64,000 nucleotides of DNA from Blastocatellia bacterium (GCA_016705245.1 JADIYM010000003.1:186001-250000), one strand, 5' to 3'. Shown: positions 8,719 through 18,922, counted from the stretch's first letter. The notes: generated by a model not told the origin, from the letters alone. Program-made: numbers and translations.

Positions 8719-9912
8719 ATGAAACGCTCGCCGCTCGCGCTCATCTGGCTCACGGTCTTCATCGACCTCATCGGCTTCGGCATTATCATTCCGATCCTGC
8801 CGTTGTATGCCGACCGACACGGCGCGACACCACTGCAGATCGGCATCCTGCTCGGTTCGTACTCGGCGATGCAGTTCGTCTTCGCGCCGCTGCTCGGGTC
8901 GCTCTCGGATCGGGTCGGTCGCAAGCCGGTCCTCGCCGTCAGCCTCTACGGCACGGCGCTGGCCTCGATCACGCTCGGCTTTGCATCCGCCCTTCCCCAC
9001 GCACTCTGGCTGATCTTCGCGGCTCGGATCGTCGACGGAATCACCGGCGCGAACATCGCGACGGCTCAAGCCTATGTCGCCGACGTCACCACGGAAGACA
9101 AGCGTGCCCGCGGAATGGGCCTGCTCGGAATGGCTTTCGGGCTCGGGTTCGTATTGGGTCCGGCCATCGGTGGCATCCTAGCGGCGATCGACATCTCGTT
9201 GCCTTTCTACGTTGTCGGCGCGCTCGCGATCGGAAACGCGACGGCGATGCTCTTCTACCTTCCCGAGCCCGAGCGGCACCTCTCAGTCGCGGTCGAGGCC
9301 CGCAGTCGATTCAGCCGCCTGGCCGCCGCGTGGCGTGACGAGCGCACACGGCTCCTGCTGCTCATTTTCCTGCTCTCCTCGTCGGCATTCTCGGCGATGG
9401 AGGCCACACTGGCGCTGCTGCTCAAGGCGCGGTTCCAGTTCTCACCGTCAGACACGGCGTTCGTCTTCGTCTTCATCGGACTGGTCCTGGCGGCGGTTCA
9501 GGGAGGACTCGTCGGGCGGCTCGTCGACAAGGTCGGTGAACGGCCGCTCGTCGTGCTCGGACTCGCGCTGCTTGTCGTTGGACTCGGACTGCTGGGACTG
9601 CCCTTGCCGACGAACCTCGGCGTGCTGCTGCCATCCGTCGCGGTGCTTGCCGCCGGATCGGCACTGTTGACGCCTTCAATCACGGCACTCGTATCGCGGC
9701 GCAGTCCGGCGGCAGCGCAGGGCGCTTCGCTCGGTGTCGCCCAGTCGATGAACTCGATGGGTCGGATCGTCGGGCCGGTGGTCGGAGGTCTGCTTTACGG
9801 ATTCGGCTGGAGCCTTCCTTACATTGTCGGCGCTGCCGTCATGGCGAGCGGGCTCGGGCTGGCGATCTATTACAACGCCATGGACTCGCGGCCCGAGCCT
9901 GCCCGATCGTGA
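8719..9912 (+). CDS. MFS drug-efflux type transporter (TetA/MdtG-like)
   Basis: A 397-residue inner-membrane protein with the 12-helix major facilitator layout. The N-terminal helix LIWLTVFIDLIGFGIIIPIL is followed by the loop 2-3 motif A, GSLSDRVGRKP, near residue 65, as in proton-driven drug exporters. A GPAIGG motif near 150 resembles antiporter motif C. The second half repeats the pattern with VGRLVDKVGERP. Substrate cannot be inferred. The next gene, threonine dehydratase, begins 14 bp downstream, so the two may be co-transcribed, though a functional link is not obvious. Confidence 0.88.
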   Translation: MKRSPLALIWLTVFIDLIGFGIIIPILPLYADRHGATPLQIGILLGSYSAMQFVFAPLLGSLSDRVGRKPVLAVSLYGTALASITLGFASALPHALWLIFAARIVDGITGANIATAQAYVADVTTEDKRARGMGLLGMAFGLGFVLGPAIGGILAAIDISLPFYVVGALAIGNATAMLFYLPEPERHLSVAVEARSRFSRLAAAWRDERTRLLLLIFLLSSSAFSAMEATLALLLKARFQFSPSDTAFVFVFIGLVLAAVQGGLVGRLVDKVGERPLVVLGLALLVVGLGLLGLPLPTNLGVLLPSVAVLAAGSALLTPSITALVSRRSPAAAQGASLGVAQSMNSMGRIVGPVVGGLLYGFGWSLPYIVGAAVMASGLGLAIYYNAMDSRPEPARS

Positions 9913-9925
9913 GGTCTGGCGAGCT

Positions 9926-11139
9926 GTGAGCGTGTCCCTCGGTGACATTCGCGACGCTGCCGCAGCCATAGCGCACGTCATCCGTCCGACGCCGCTCATC
10001 AAGTCGCACGCACTCTGCCGCGCCACCGGCGTCGACGTTTTCCTCAAGCCCGAGAACCTGCAAAGAACTGGCTCGTTCAAGGTCCGCGGCGCACTCAATC
10101 GCATCCGTGTGCTCACGGCCGATGAGCGGATGCGCGGCGTCGTAGCGTCGTCGGCTGGAAATCACGCCCAGGGCGTCGCGCTTGCGGCATCCGCCGCGGG
10201 GATCGCGTCGACCATCGTGATGCCGCTCACGGCGCCGCTCACGAAGGTCGAAAGAACACGCGGATACGGCGCCGACGTCGTGCTGGCCGGAGAGTATTAC
10301 GAGGCGGCGTACGAACGTGCACTCGAGATTCAGCGCGAGCGAAACGCAGTGTTCGTCCACCCGTTTGACGACCCGTTCGTGATCGCCGGACAGGGCACGA
10401 TCGGCCTCGAGATCCTTGCCGAGCTGCCAAACGTCGACACGATCCTCGTACCAATCGGCGGAGGAGGCATCATCTCGGGCATCGCCATCGCGGCGAAGGC
10501 GCTGCGGCCGTCGGTTCGCATCGTCGGCGTCCAGGCAGCCGGGGCGGCCTCGGCCGTTCGCGCACTCGAGGTCGGCAAACTCGTCGCCCTCGACCGCGCC
10601 GAGACGATCGCTGACGGAATCCGGGTCCGGCAACTCGGAGAGTTGACCTTTCGCTACATTCAGGAGCTCGTCGACGAGGTCGTCATCGTCGACGACGAAG
10701 AGATCGGGCGCGCGATCGTCGACGTGATGGAGAACTCGAAGCTCGTCGTCGAGGGTGCCGGGGCCGTCACGGTCGCGGCGCTCGCGAACGGACGGGTCGC
10801 CAACCTTGGGCGCAACGTCGTCGCGATGTTGTGCGGCGGCAACGTCGACATCAACCTGCTCGGCCGCGTCATCGAACGCGGACTGGCCCACGCGGGACGC
10901 CACGCGCTCGTTCACGTCAGGCTCGAGGACAAGCCAGGGCAGCTGCGGGAAGTGCTCGACGCGATGGTGGAGCAGCGGGTGAACGTGCTCGACGTCGAGC
11001 ACAACCGGGCGGCCTGGCGCGCGCCGATCGGGTCGGTCGACGTAGAGTTGCTCGTCGAAGTGCGCGACGCTGACCACGCCAGGCCATCATCGATGCCTTG
11101 TCGGGGAACGGATTCGATGCCCGGCTGCGAAACGTGTGA
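9926..11139 (+). pseudogene. ilvA: Threonine ammonia-lyase (catabolic/biosynthetic type), frameshifted at its 3' end
   Basis: A PLP enzyme converting threonine to 2-oxobutanoate and ammonia. The start is GTG 9926, with GAGG upstream; GTG 9932 is an alternative. The PLP lysine sits in GSFKVRGA near residue 50 and the phosphate loop in GGGGIISG near 180. A C-terminal ACT-like domain starts near 330 (HALVHVRLEDKPGQLREVLD). Near 11079-11081 one base is missing: inserting C after CACGCC restores a natural ending, AIIDALSGNGFDARLRNV, and the stop at 11137. As it stands the frame runs on to 11536 through a repeat and into the antisense of the next gene. Only the last ~20 residues are affected, so the enzyme core is intact. 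Confidence 0.88.
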
Positions 11140-11245
11140 GGACGCGATCGCCGCGTCGCCGCGACTTTGTGCCTCGGTGCCTCCGCGTCTCTGTGTGCGA
11201 AGCTCTGAAGACGCTACGCACACTGAGACACGGAGAGGCTCAGGC
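11140..11245. repeat. Dispersed intergenic palindrome, family D
   Basis: Between two convergent genes. GCCTCGGTGCCTCCGCGTCT then GTGTGCGAAGCTCT, followed after a short loop by the inverted words ACGCACACTGAGACACGGAG. This is the clearest copy of the family that also occurs at 2.6 kb. Confidence 0.7.
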
Positions 11246-11251
11246 TCGATC

Positions 11252-14200
11252 CTACTTCATCACCCGCTCGAGTTCCTCGATCAGCGCCTCCATCCGGAAC
11301 TCGCGGATGCGCCCGGCGATCTCGTTGCCGAGATCCTTCTCGACCTCACTGATCTCCTTCGCAATCGCGGCGGCAGCTTGTGCGTCACCCGCATCGAGCG
11401 CCTGGTGGAGCCTGCGGACGACACCGGCATCAAGCGTCGAAAGTCTGGCAAGTCCGTCCTCGGTTGCGGTGGCAGCAACTTCTGCCGCGTCCAGTGCCTC
11501 CTCGTACTCGAACTGCACGCCGGCGTGACGCTGTAGCATTTCGAAGATCTCCGACTCCTGAAACGGCTTGATCACGAGGTCGTCGCAGCCGTTCGCGAGA
11601 ATCTCGTCGCGATCCTGTTCGAACACGCTCGCCGTCGTCGCGATGATGACGACTCGGCCGGCGCCGTCTCCGCCCGTCGATTCACGGCGACGGATCTCGC
11701 GCGTGGACTCGACGCCGTCCATCACCGGCATGCGTCGATCCATGAATACGACGCGCGGGCGCCACTCGACAACCGCGTCGACAGCCTCGCGCCCGTCGCC
11801 TGCCTCGCGGACGTCAAATCCAACCGACACGAGAATCGACGCAAGCAGTAGACGGTTCTCCGCGCTGTCGTCAACAACGAGAACGCGGCGGCGGCGCTCG
11901 GCGGCAATCACTCTTCGGACGCGTCGCGTGGCTCGCGCCGTGGCCGCGTCCGCCGACGCCGGCAGCCTCACGTCGAATCTGAACGTGCTGCCCTTCCCGG
12001 GCTCGCTCTCGACCGTGATATCGCCGCCCATGAGCCTGACGATCTCGCGACTGATTGCCAGTCCGAGTCCCGTGCCCTCCGTCATCGACTTGCCCGTCGC
12101 CGTCTGCGAGAACGCCTGAAACAGGTCGGCAATCTCGCCGGACGAGATCCCGCGTCCCTCGTCGCTGATCTCGAATCGTGCCCGTCCGTCGCTCCAGTCG
12201 GCGCAGAGTCTGACGCTGCCTGAGTCCGTGAACTTCACGGCATTCCCGAGCAGGTTGAGCATGACCTGACGCAGCTTCCCGTCATCTCCGTAGACCACTG
12301 GCGGGAATCCGGTGCCGATCATCACGTCGAAGTGGAGATCCTTAGCGTCCGCGCGGACGCGCGTCATCGCCTCGACGGCGCCGAACAGCTCGTTTGGAGA
12401 AAATGGCTGCTCGTGGAGCTCGAGCCGTCCGGCCTCGATTTTCGCGAGCGAAAGGACGTCGTTGATGAGTCCGAGCAGGTGTTCTCCGCTGCGCCGAATG
12501 ATCGCAACCTTGTGGCGTTCAGGCGGACCGAGCGATCCGGTTCGATCGAGCAGCTGCGCAAACCCGAGAACGGCGTTGAGCGGAGTGCGCAGCTCGTGGC
12601 TCATGTTCGCGAGAAAAACGCTCTTCGCATGATTTGCCTTCTGCGCAAGCTGCTGAGAAATGCGCAGCTCGTCCACTGTGTGCGCAAGCTCGACAGTTCG
12701 CTGGGCAATCGCCCGCTCGAGCAGCACGTTTCGCTGGGCAAGCGTTCGCAGTCGCCACCGGACACCGATGTACACCAGTGCAAGGGTGGCAAGCACGTAG
12801 AACAGGATCGCCCACCACGTCAGCCACGGTGGCGACATGACGGTGAACGGCAAGTCAACCGGACCGCTCACGTTTCCAAAGGCGTCGCGTCCCCAGACGC
12901 TAAAAGTGTACGAGCCCGGCGGCAGACTGTTGAATTCGCGGCGGAACTCCGTCGTCCATTCCGACGCCGCTTCCTCGTACCCGTCGAGTTGTGTTCTATA
13001 CCTGGTCGCGGCCTCGCGGTTGTAACTGAGCAACGCGTATTCGAAAACGAGGTGGTTGCGATCGTGGGCGAGCTCGTCATTGGCCGCTAGAGGCCGGTTG
13101 CCGTCATCAACGATGACCTTCTTCTCGACGACGAGCCGGCTCGGCGCCACCGTGATTTCGGCGGCGGGGTCGTACACAGCTGCTCCCGCCAGGGTTCCGA
13201 CCCAGATTCGGCCTCGGTGATCGACGGTCGATGCGCCCGTGTTGCATTCGTCGTTCGGAAGCCCGTCATCGGTCGTAAACACGGTCAGCTCGAACTCGCC
13301 GGGATCGGTCGGAGCAGCGCGACGCGGAGTGAGCCGCGCGACGCCGCGATTCGTCGGAAGGTACAGGCGTCCCGCGGCGTCCGCTTCGATTCGGTACACG
13401 GTGTTGTTGGGAAGCGCCGGCGTTGACATCGTCGAGAGCGTTCGAACCGGAGCGGACGGGTCGCCGAGGGAAAGCCGGGCCACGCCGGCACGCGTTCCTA
13501 CCCACATCTCGGACTCTCCGGTAAGAAGCCGAACCTCGCGCAGGCACAAGACGGAATCTGTCGGCAGTCCCTGGCTCATGGTGTACGTGGCCGAGCTCTC
13601 GCCGTCGTAGCGAACCAATCCGTGGTCGGTGCCAACCCACAGTATTCGCCGGGCCGCCGGGCCGGTCGTTTCGGCTAGGCACGTGACGCGTCCACCCGGA
13701 TGTTCGAGCGAAGGCGGCGCGGGGAGGAGCGCATCGTCGACGAATCGACACACGCCACCGCTGGTCCCGACCCAGACAAACGGTCGTCCATCCGCATCGA
13801 CGGATCGCAGGAGCGACGTCACGTCAAAACCGGGCAGTCCGTCGTCGACTCGAAACAGGCGCACGACCTTGCCGTTCTCGATCACGACGAGGTTGCCAGC
13901 CTTGCCCGCAAGGATTCGTTCGGTCTTGCCGTCTGAGACGTCGAGCAGGCTCATGACCCACATCAACCACGCGCCGTTGTCGAGCGTGACCTGCTTCGGC
14001 ACACCACGCTCGAAGCGCATGAGCCCGCCGCTGATCGTCCCGATCCACGCGACGTCGCCACCCGCGACGTCCCTGGTCAGCAGAACGCTGTAGACGGACT
14101 CGTTGACCAGTCCGGCGGCGCGATCGAACGCCGTCCAGGCTCCAAACTGTGCGCGCACAAGTCCCAGGCCCGCGGTGCCGATCCATACCGCGTGCGTCGA

Positions 14201-15277
14201 TCGCGCATCGCCCGTGGCGAGAAGGCTCCAGACACCGCCGTCCTTGAGCTTTGCGTCGCTGCCGAACACCGTCCATTGCCCATTCTCGAATCGAAAGCTG
14301 CGTCCGTCGATGCTCCCGCACCACAGCGCGAGCGATCCATCCGGAGACCGTGACTCGCAGATTCGGAAGATGTTGACGAACCTCTCATCGCCGGCGGTAC
14401 CCGGTTCCGGAATCCATTTTTCTCCGTCGAAAACGGACAGGCCGCTCAGTCGCCCGGCGACCAGCTGAACCGTTCCGTTAAGCGCCCGAGTTCGGACGAA
14501 ACAGAAGAAGCTGTCGGCCACGGGGCCCTCCGGCGCTGGGAAAACGGTCCAGACACCGTGCCTCCGTCGCGCCGTGCGGCCTCCTGATAGACCCGTCCAG
14601 AGCTCCGTGACACCGTCATCGCCGACGAAGACGCTGGCTGCACCTGCGATGCCGGGGCCCTGCAGCGGAAAATCGGGATCCAGAATCCACTCGCCCTCGA
14701 GGAAGCGGGCAAACGAACGTTGCGACAGGAGAACGATGGTAGACGGACGGCCGGGTTCGTCGAGCTCAGCGAGAAGGACTGGAAGTCCGGCCCCAGAGCC
14801 GCCGGGTTCGCGGTCATACCGCCACGATCCGTCTGCACGTCGGCACACGGCGCCTCCGCCGTGAAGGGTGACCCACATGTCGCCGTTCTCCGCGTGCACG
14901 ATGTCGGCGATCATGTTCTTGCCGACTTCCGGAGGCATGTTGAGTACCTGCCACGTCCGGCCGTTATAACTCGCGAGACCGTCCTTGGTGCCGATCCAGA
15001 GCATCCCGTTTCGATCGGTCACGATCGTGGTGATGGCGTTCTGCGGCAGTCCGTCCTTGCTGGTGAAAGTGCGCAGGCTCGGGCGGCCGACGCTGGCAAT
15101 GTTGAACGGAGTGGCTTCCGTATCTGTCGACGGCAGCAAGGGCGCGGCTGCTGGCTGGCGGTTGCCGGCGAATGTCGTCATGAGCAACGTGAACGCGGCG
15201 AATCCTGTCGCGACAAGACGACGAGTTTCGACAGATTTGGCGGCGGGTCGCGAGACGACAGGCATCGGTCCGTCCAT
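11252..15277 (-). CDS. Hybrid sensor histidine kinase with two-component propeller and Y_Y_Y sensor
   Basis: A 1341-residue membrane sensor. A signal-anchor near residues 20-40 is followed by about 700 residues of Reg_prop beta-propeller repeats (TSKDGLPQNAITTI, GMLWIGTKDGLASYNG, and WVGT repeated many times). A Y_Y_Y domain follows at about 750-800 (YRTQLDGYEEAASEW), then a transmembrane helix near 815-840. The kinase part has HisKA with ANMSHELRTPLNAVLGF (phospho-His about 894) and an HATPase with GTGLGLAISREIVRLMGG. A receiver domain (LVVDDSAENRLLL; phospho-acceptor in VVFMDRRMPVMDG about 1178) precedes a short helical tail. It lacks a fused DNA-binding domain, so phosphate must pass to a partner not in view. 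In characterised relatives such propellers sense extracellular glycans; the ligand here is unknown. Confidence 0.92.
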   Translation of the reverse strand: MDGPMPVVSRPAAKSVETRRLVATGFAAFTLLMTTFAGNRQPAAAPLLPSTDTEATPFNIASVGRPSLRTFTSKDGLPQNAITTIVTDRNGMLWIGTKDGLASYNGRTWQVLNMPPEVGKNMIADIVHAENGDMWVTLHGGGAVCRRADGSWRYDREPGGSGAGLPVLLAELDEPGRPSTIVLLSQRSFARFLEGEWILDPDFPLQGPGIAGAASVFVGDDGVTELWTGLSGGRTARRRHGVWTVFPAPEGPVADSFFCFVRTRALNGTVQLVAGRLSGLSVFDGEKWIPEPGTAGDERFVNIFRICESRSPDGSLALWCGSIDGRSFRFENGQWTVFGSDAKLKDGGVWSLLATGDARSTHAVWIGTAGLGLVRAQFGAWTAFDRAAGLVNESVYSVLLTRDVAGGDVAWIGTISGGLMRFERGVPKQVTLDNGAWLMWVMSLLDVSDGKTERILAGKAGNLVVIENGKVVRLFRVDDGLPGFDVTSLLRSVDADGRPFVWVGTSGGVCRFVDDALLPAPPSLEHPGGRVTCLAETTGPAARRILWVGTDHGLVRYDGESSATYTMSQGLPTDSVLCLREVRLLTGESEMWVGTRAGVARLSLGDPSAPVRTLSTMSTPALPNNTVYRIEADAAGRLYLPTNRGVARLTPRRAAPTDPGEFELTVFTTDDGLPNDECNTGASTVDHRGRIWVGTLAGAAVYDPAAEITVAPSRLVVEKKVIVDDGNRPLAANDELAHDRNHLVFEYALLSYNREAATRYRTQLDGYEEAASEWTTEFRREFNSLPPGSYTFSVWGRDAFGNVSGPVDLPFTVMSPPWLTWWAILFYVLATLALVYIGVRWRLRTLAQRNVLLERAIAQRTVELAHTVDELRISQQLAQKANHAKSVFLANMSHELRTPLNAVLGFAQLLDRTGSLGPPERHKVAIIRRSGEHLLGLINDVLSLAKIEAGRLELHEQPFSPNELFGAVEAMTRVRADAKDLHFDVMIGTGFPPVVYGDDGKLRQVMLNLLGNAVKFTDSGSVRLCADWSDGRARFEISDEGRGISSGEIADLFQAFSQTATGKSMTEGTGLGLAISREIVRLMGGDITVESEPGKGSTFRFDVRLPASADAATARATRRVRRVIAAERRRRVLVVDDSAENRLLLASILVSVGFDVREAGDGREAVDAVVEWRPRVVFMDRRMPVMDGVESTREIRRRESTGGDGAGRVVIIATTASVFEQDRDEILANGCDDLVIKPFQESEIFEMLQRHAGVQFEYEEALDAAEVAATATEDGLARLSTLDAGVVRRLHQALDAGDAQAAAAIAKEISEVEKDLGNEIAGRIREFRMEALIEELERVMK

Positions 15278-15462
15278 CGCGTGTAGAGACTCGGGCGAGT
15301 TGAATCAGAGACTACCGCGAAAGGCCGAGTCGGTGGTCAGAAATTCGCGAGGCGAGCCGAGCCTATTCCCGGGCCCGAGGCTCCCGTATCCAACCGAGTC
15401 GGCGCAGGCCTGGATGCGTCGACGTCTGACTTCAAACGAGTCGTGGAAGGACGAGTCACACG

Positions 15463-17409
15463 TCAATACCCGCCCAGTAGTGCGCGCATCAGCTTGAAGT
15501 ACACGTCCGTGTTGTCCTGGACTCCTCCGAAGAGTGCCGCGGCCTTGCCGCCGAATGCGCACACCGGAACGTCAGTAGCCGTATGTGCTGCCTGTGTACC
15601 CGGGATTTGTCCCCGGATGAAGTAGCCATTCGTCGCGCCGTCGCCTCGCGACTCGGAAAGCCCAACGTGTCGCGCAGTGTCGCATTCGTCGACCGACGAT
15701 CCCGAGGGTTCGGCTCGTGACGCGGAGTCGTCGATCCAGGTCTCGAACCGATCACCGTTTGCGCCGAAACCGATGACGAGCTTGTAGTCCGGGTCCGCGG
15801 TCTCAGGGTATCCGTCGGGCGCGATGACGTAATTCGGGAAGCCGGCCTCGGTGTAGAGTCCGACCGCTGTCTGACGGGCCGGCGATGGATTCGCTGCGGA
15901 TGCCGGCGCAAAGTTCGTGGCGTCGCTCGGCAGAGCACGCATCTCGGCTGTCGTTCGCTTCAATGCGCCGATCGCGGAGAACCCGGAGCACTCGTGATCC
16001 GACACTACGATAACGAGCGTGTTGCCATCGCGATCCGCGAACTCGCGGCACGCGCGAACGGCGTCGTCGAATTCGATCGTGTCCCAGATGGCCCTGTCCG
16101 CGTCCATCAGGTGCGACTGCTTGTCGATGCTGGCGCCTTCGACGAGAAGCATGAATCCCCTTCGGTTGCGATCGAGGACAGTGATCGCCGCCCGCGTCAT
16201 CTCGTCGAGCATTGGCTGGTCACGCGGCAACGTATCGGAAGTCTCAGCTGGACGCGCAGACGCGCGGCGGCCCGCAATCTTGTCGTACGCTACGTTCATG
16301 TTGGCGAGCGCGAACAGTCCGATCAGCCTGCGGGTGTCCGGATTCGCTGCCGCGACCTCGAGCTCAGTCGCGGAGCCGGCGTGAACGAAGCCTCGAGATC
16401 GAAAATTGGCGAGCAGGTCGCGCTCCGGATCGAGGGCGCCGGTCGGCACGCCGAGTTGATCCGCGACCGCTGAGTCGAGCTGGTAATCGGTGTCAGCACT
16501 TCGCGCCGAACCCGGCGCGCTCGCCGGGAGAAACCAGCGCCGGCCGCCCCCGAGCAGGACCGCAATTCCGTTGCCGCGTCCGTTCGAAAGCTCGCTCTCG
16601 TCGAGAAACTGATCGCAGATCCCGGTCCCGGCGCCCCGATTGCTGGTATGGGCTGCCATCGCTCCTGGCGTTGCGTCCTCGACGTCCGCGGTCGTGACGA
16701 TGCCGACGACCTTGCCTAGTCGACGCCGGGCAAACTCGCCAAGGTATTCCACACGCGGATTGTCGAACGCCGAACTCGTGTTGTCCGGATACACGCCCTG
16801 TTGACCGTTCGCAGACTTGTTGCCGGTGGTGTAACACGACATACCAGGCGACGAGTCGGTCACGATGGCGTTGAGCGACGACGTCATCACCATCCCGTAG
16901 ACCGGGAACTCGTCCATTGCGAGCCGACCGTTGGCCTTCCCCGCCGTGTAGCCGTGTCGGACGATGCGCGCAGCGGTGCGGTGTCCCGTTCCCATGCCGT
17001 CGCCTAGGCAGATGATGACGTTGCGGTACTTCCGCTTCTCACCGGCAACGTCGACGATCTCGAATCGGCACGTGCCGAATGCAGCCGTCGAATCCAGGCT
17101 GTCCACCGCTGACGCGGTGATCGTGTGTGGGCCCACCGCCGATGTCGAATAGCCGCGGATGGAATTCCCGAGGTTCGCGTCGAGCGCACTAATGCTGATT
17201 GGCTGCGCGACGCCGTCGATCGCAAGCGTGACCGCAGTGAGCGAATGACCGGGTGCGGGCGTGAACTCGACACGAATGTCGAATCGCTGGTCTTTCACGA
17301 ATCGTGCCGTGTCCACCGGCGTGATGCGGATAGTCGGTCGTGCCTCGGCAGTCGAGCACCAGCAGACCAGGAGAATTCCGGCAATCATGACGACGCGAGT
17401 GAAAATCAT
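15463..17409 (-). CDS. Secreted alkaline phosphatase (PhoA superfamily)
   Basis: A 648-residue exported phosphomonoesterase. The signal peptide is MIFTRVVMIAGILLVCWCS, cut after about TAEA. The alkaline-phosphatase core follows: the metal-binding IICLGDGMGTGHRTAA near 133, the nucleophile serine in VTDSSPGMSCYTTGNKS near 185, VEGASIDKQSHLMD near 415, VVSDHECSGFSAIG near 465, and the final metal histidine in AAHTATDVPVCAFG near 610. An extra N-terminal beta domain of about 100 residues (TAVTLAIDGVAQPISISALD) looks Ig-like. It would release phosphate outside the cytoplasm and feed the Pst system at 42 kb. I did not find a convincing Pho box in front of it. Confidence 0.92.
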   Translation of the reverse strand: MIFTRVVMIAGILLVCWCSTAEARPTIRITPVDTARFVKDQRFDIRVEFTPAPGHSLTAVTLAIDGVAQPISISALDANLGNSIRGYSTSAVGPHTITASAVDSLDSTAAFGTCRFEIVDVAGEKRKYRNVIICLGDGMGTGHRTAARIVRHGYTAGKANGRLAMDEFPVYGMVMTSSLNAIVTDSSPGMSCYTTGNKSANGQQGVYPDNTSSAFDNPRVEYLGEFARRRLGKVVGIVTTADVEDATPGAMAAHTSNRGAGTGICDQFLDESELSNGRGNGIAVLLGGGRRWFLPASAPGSARSADTDYQLDSAVADQLGVPTGALDPERDLLANFRSRGFVHAGSATELEVAAANPDTRRLIGLFALANMNVAYDKIAGRRASARPAETSDTLPRDQPMLDEMTRAAITVLDRNRRGFMLLVEGASIDKQSHLMDADRAIWDTIEFDDAVRACREFADRDGNTLVIVVSDHECSGFSAIGALKRTTAEMRALPSDATNFAPASAANPSPARQTAVGLYTEAGFPNYVIAPDGYPETADPDYKLVIGFGANGDRFETWIDDSASRAEPSGSSVDECDTARHVGLSESRGDGATNGYFIRGQIPGTQAAHTATDVPVCAFGGKAAALFGGVQDNTDVYFKLMRALLGGY

Positions 17410-17674
17410 GCTTCAGTCCAGGAGTGGGGATCCGGGCAGCGAGGCCCGATCGAAGGGGAGCACACTTCGACGTTCGCCACAACGTCGAGAGTCCCGGCAC
17501 CCCGCCGTCAAAGGTCGGAAGAGCAAGTCGGTCCGCCGCGGCTGTCTGCATTGGATTCGCGATGTCGCTTCTCGTCACGCACCGCCGAAGTCACACGATT
17601 GGTGCCGGATCACAATAAACTCGACCGTACCGCCCGCGATAGCGAGTTGACTCTGTTTCCAGCGGGAACTTGCG

Positions 17675-17824
17675 ATGAGCGACCAGGAGTTGGACTCTAG
17701 AACGCGCTGCTGGGCTCGCGTCGGCCTCGGATTGCTCGCGCACGCAACCGCGATTCCCGGGTTCCGACCAGTCCTGGAACGGCGCCGGTACCAACCAGTC
17801 GACAAAGGGAGACTCCTCAAATGA
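17675..17824 (+). CDS. Possible short leader ORF upstream of the SIMPL gene
   Basis: A 49-codon frame whose TGA overlaps the ATG of the next gene (AAATGA), the geometry of translational coupling. The start ATG at 17675 has only a weak GGGAA upstream. No similarity is recognised. It lies in the 17410-17820 gap, where I see nothing else. It could be chance. Confidence 0.25.
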   Translation: MSDQELDSRTRCWARVGLGLLAHATAIPGFRPVLERRRYQPVDKGRLLK

Positions 17825-18537
17825 AGACACTGTTCTTGCTTCTGGCTCTTGTGGCTCTTGCTGCACAGGACGTCCCTGGTCAACAGGAACTCGTCCGTCC
17901 TACGGTGAACGTGTCCGGCACGGCGGAGGTGCTCGTGGTCCCGGACCAGGCCGAGGTTCGCATGACCGTTCGAACCCTCGATCTGAATCTGCAGCTTGCG
18001 CGGAGCAAGAACGACGAAATGGTCAAGCAGGTCTTTCGTATCGCGACGGATCTGCGAATCGATCCGTCGGACGTGCAGACCGACATCATCTCGGTCCAGC
18101 CCGAATACACCGATGAAGACGACTCGCCGCGACCGCCGAAGTTCCTCGGGTATGCGATGTCGAAGCGAATCGTCATCGTGGTGAGAGATATCAAGGTCCT
18201 CGAGCGCCTGATTCCCGGAGTCCTCCTGGCCGGGGTCACTCGACTCGACGAGGTGGATTTTCAGTCTTCGAAAATGAGAGAGCACAGCGACGAGGCTCGA
18301 GCAATGGCCGTGCGCGCCGCCCGCGAGAAGGCTGCGGCGATGGCCAGTGAGCTTGGTCAGTCCATCGGCAAGGCGATCCACATCTCCGAGACACAGAATC
18401 AGATCCCGTACGGCTTCACGGCAAACAGCTCCAGCTTTGACGGGCGTGCGTCGGCGTCCGACGCCATCTCGACAACAGTCGCGTTGGGAAAGATCCGGAT
18501 CTCGGCACGAATCCAGATCGTCTTCGAGCTTCATTGA
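17821..18537 (+). CDS. SIMPL-domain (DUF541) exported protein
   Basis: A 238-residue protein with a short signal peptide (MKTLFLLLALVALAAQDVPG) and a full SIMPL domain. It opens with TVNVSGTAEVLVVPDQAEVR, has the Asp-Val-Gln-Thr strand near residue 80 (SDVQTDIISVQPEY), and the helix EARAMAVRAAREKAAAMASE near 165. Homologues form periplasmic oligomers and are linked to oxidative stress, but their biochemical role is not settled. A good ribosome site (AAAGGGAGA) precedes the ATG. It is followed by a repeat-filled gap and stands alone. Confidence 0.88.
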   Translation: MKTLFLLLALVALAAQDVPGQQELVRPTVNVSGTAEVLVVPDQAEVRMTVRTLDLNLQLARSKNDEMVKQVFRIATDLRIDPSDVQTDIISVQPEYTDEDDSPRPPKFLGYAMSKRIVIVVRDIKVLERLIPGVLLAGVTRLDEVDFQSSKMREHSDEARAMAVRAAREKAAAMASELGQSIGKAIHISETQNQIPYGFTANSSSFDGRASASDAISTTVALGKIRISARIQIVFELH

Positions 18538-18544
18538 AACGTAG

Positions 18545-18848
18545 AGGCTGACCCGAGCGCGTGTGACGACACCTGGCGAGGCTGTCGGCTAGGCTGACCC
18601 GAGCGCTACCGCGCCCGGTACTGATGCTCGGACCGCCCGTCCTCGAGAGGGGACATGGCGAAATGTCTCGTCTTACAGAGCCGTTCATCGACGTGTCACA
18701 TGATTGATGAAGACGCTTGCATCGCACTCCTCACGCATCAGTACCGGGCGCGGTAGCGCTCGGGTCGATCCCGAGCGCGTGTGACGACACCAGGCGCGGG
18801 GTAACGGAGAGGCTGACCCGAGCGTACCGCGCCCGGTACTGATGCGCG
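18545..18848. repeat. Intergenic palindrome cluster, family C
   Basis: Copies of GCTGACCCGAGCGCTACCGC then GCCCGGTACTGATGC occur at about 18593 and 18811 (plus). The inverted copy is at about 18735-18766. Partial units (CCGAGCGCGTGTGACGACAC) lie at about 18553 and 18771. No gene is visible in this stretch. Confidence 0.75.
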
Positions 18849-18922
18849 GACCGCGAGTCGTGATCCGCGTGATCCGCGATGCGCTCCGTCGATTCGGTCC
18901 AGCAGCACATGACCAAAATTCT

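Noticed and set aside
11140..11536. Extension of threonine dehydratase to 570 residues
   Set aside because: The extra residues come from a repeat and from the antisense of the histidine kinase. A one-base correction gives the natural end at 11139.
15278..15462. Short gene between the histidine kinase and alkaline phosphatase
   Set aside because: Frames here are short, lack ribosome sites and have no coding signal.
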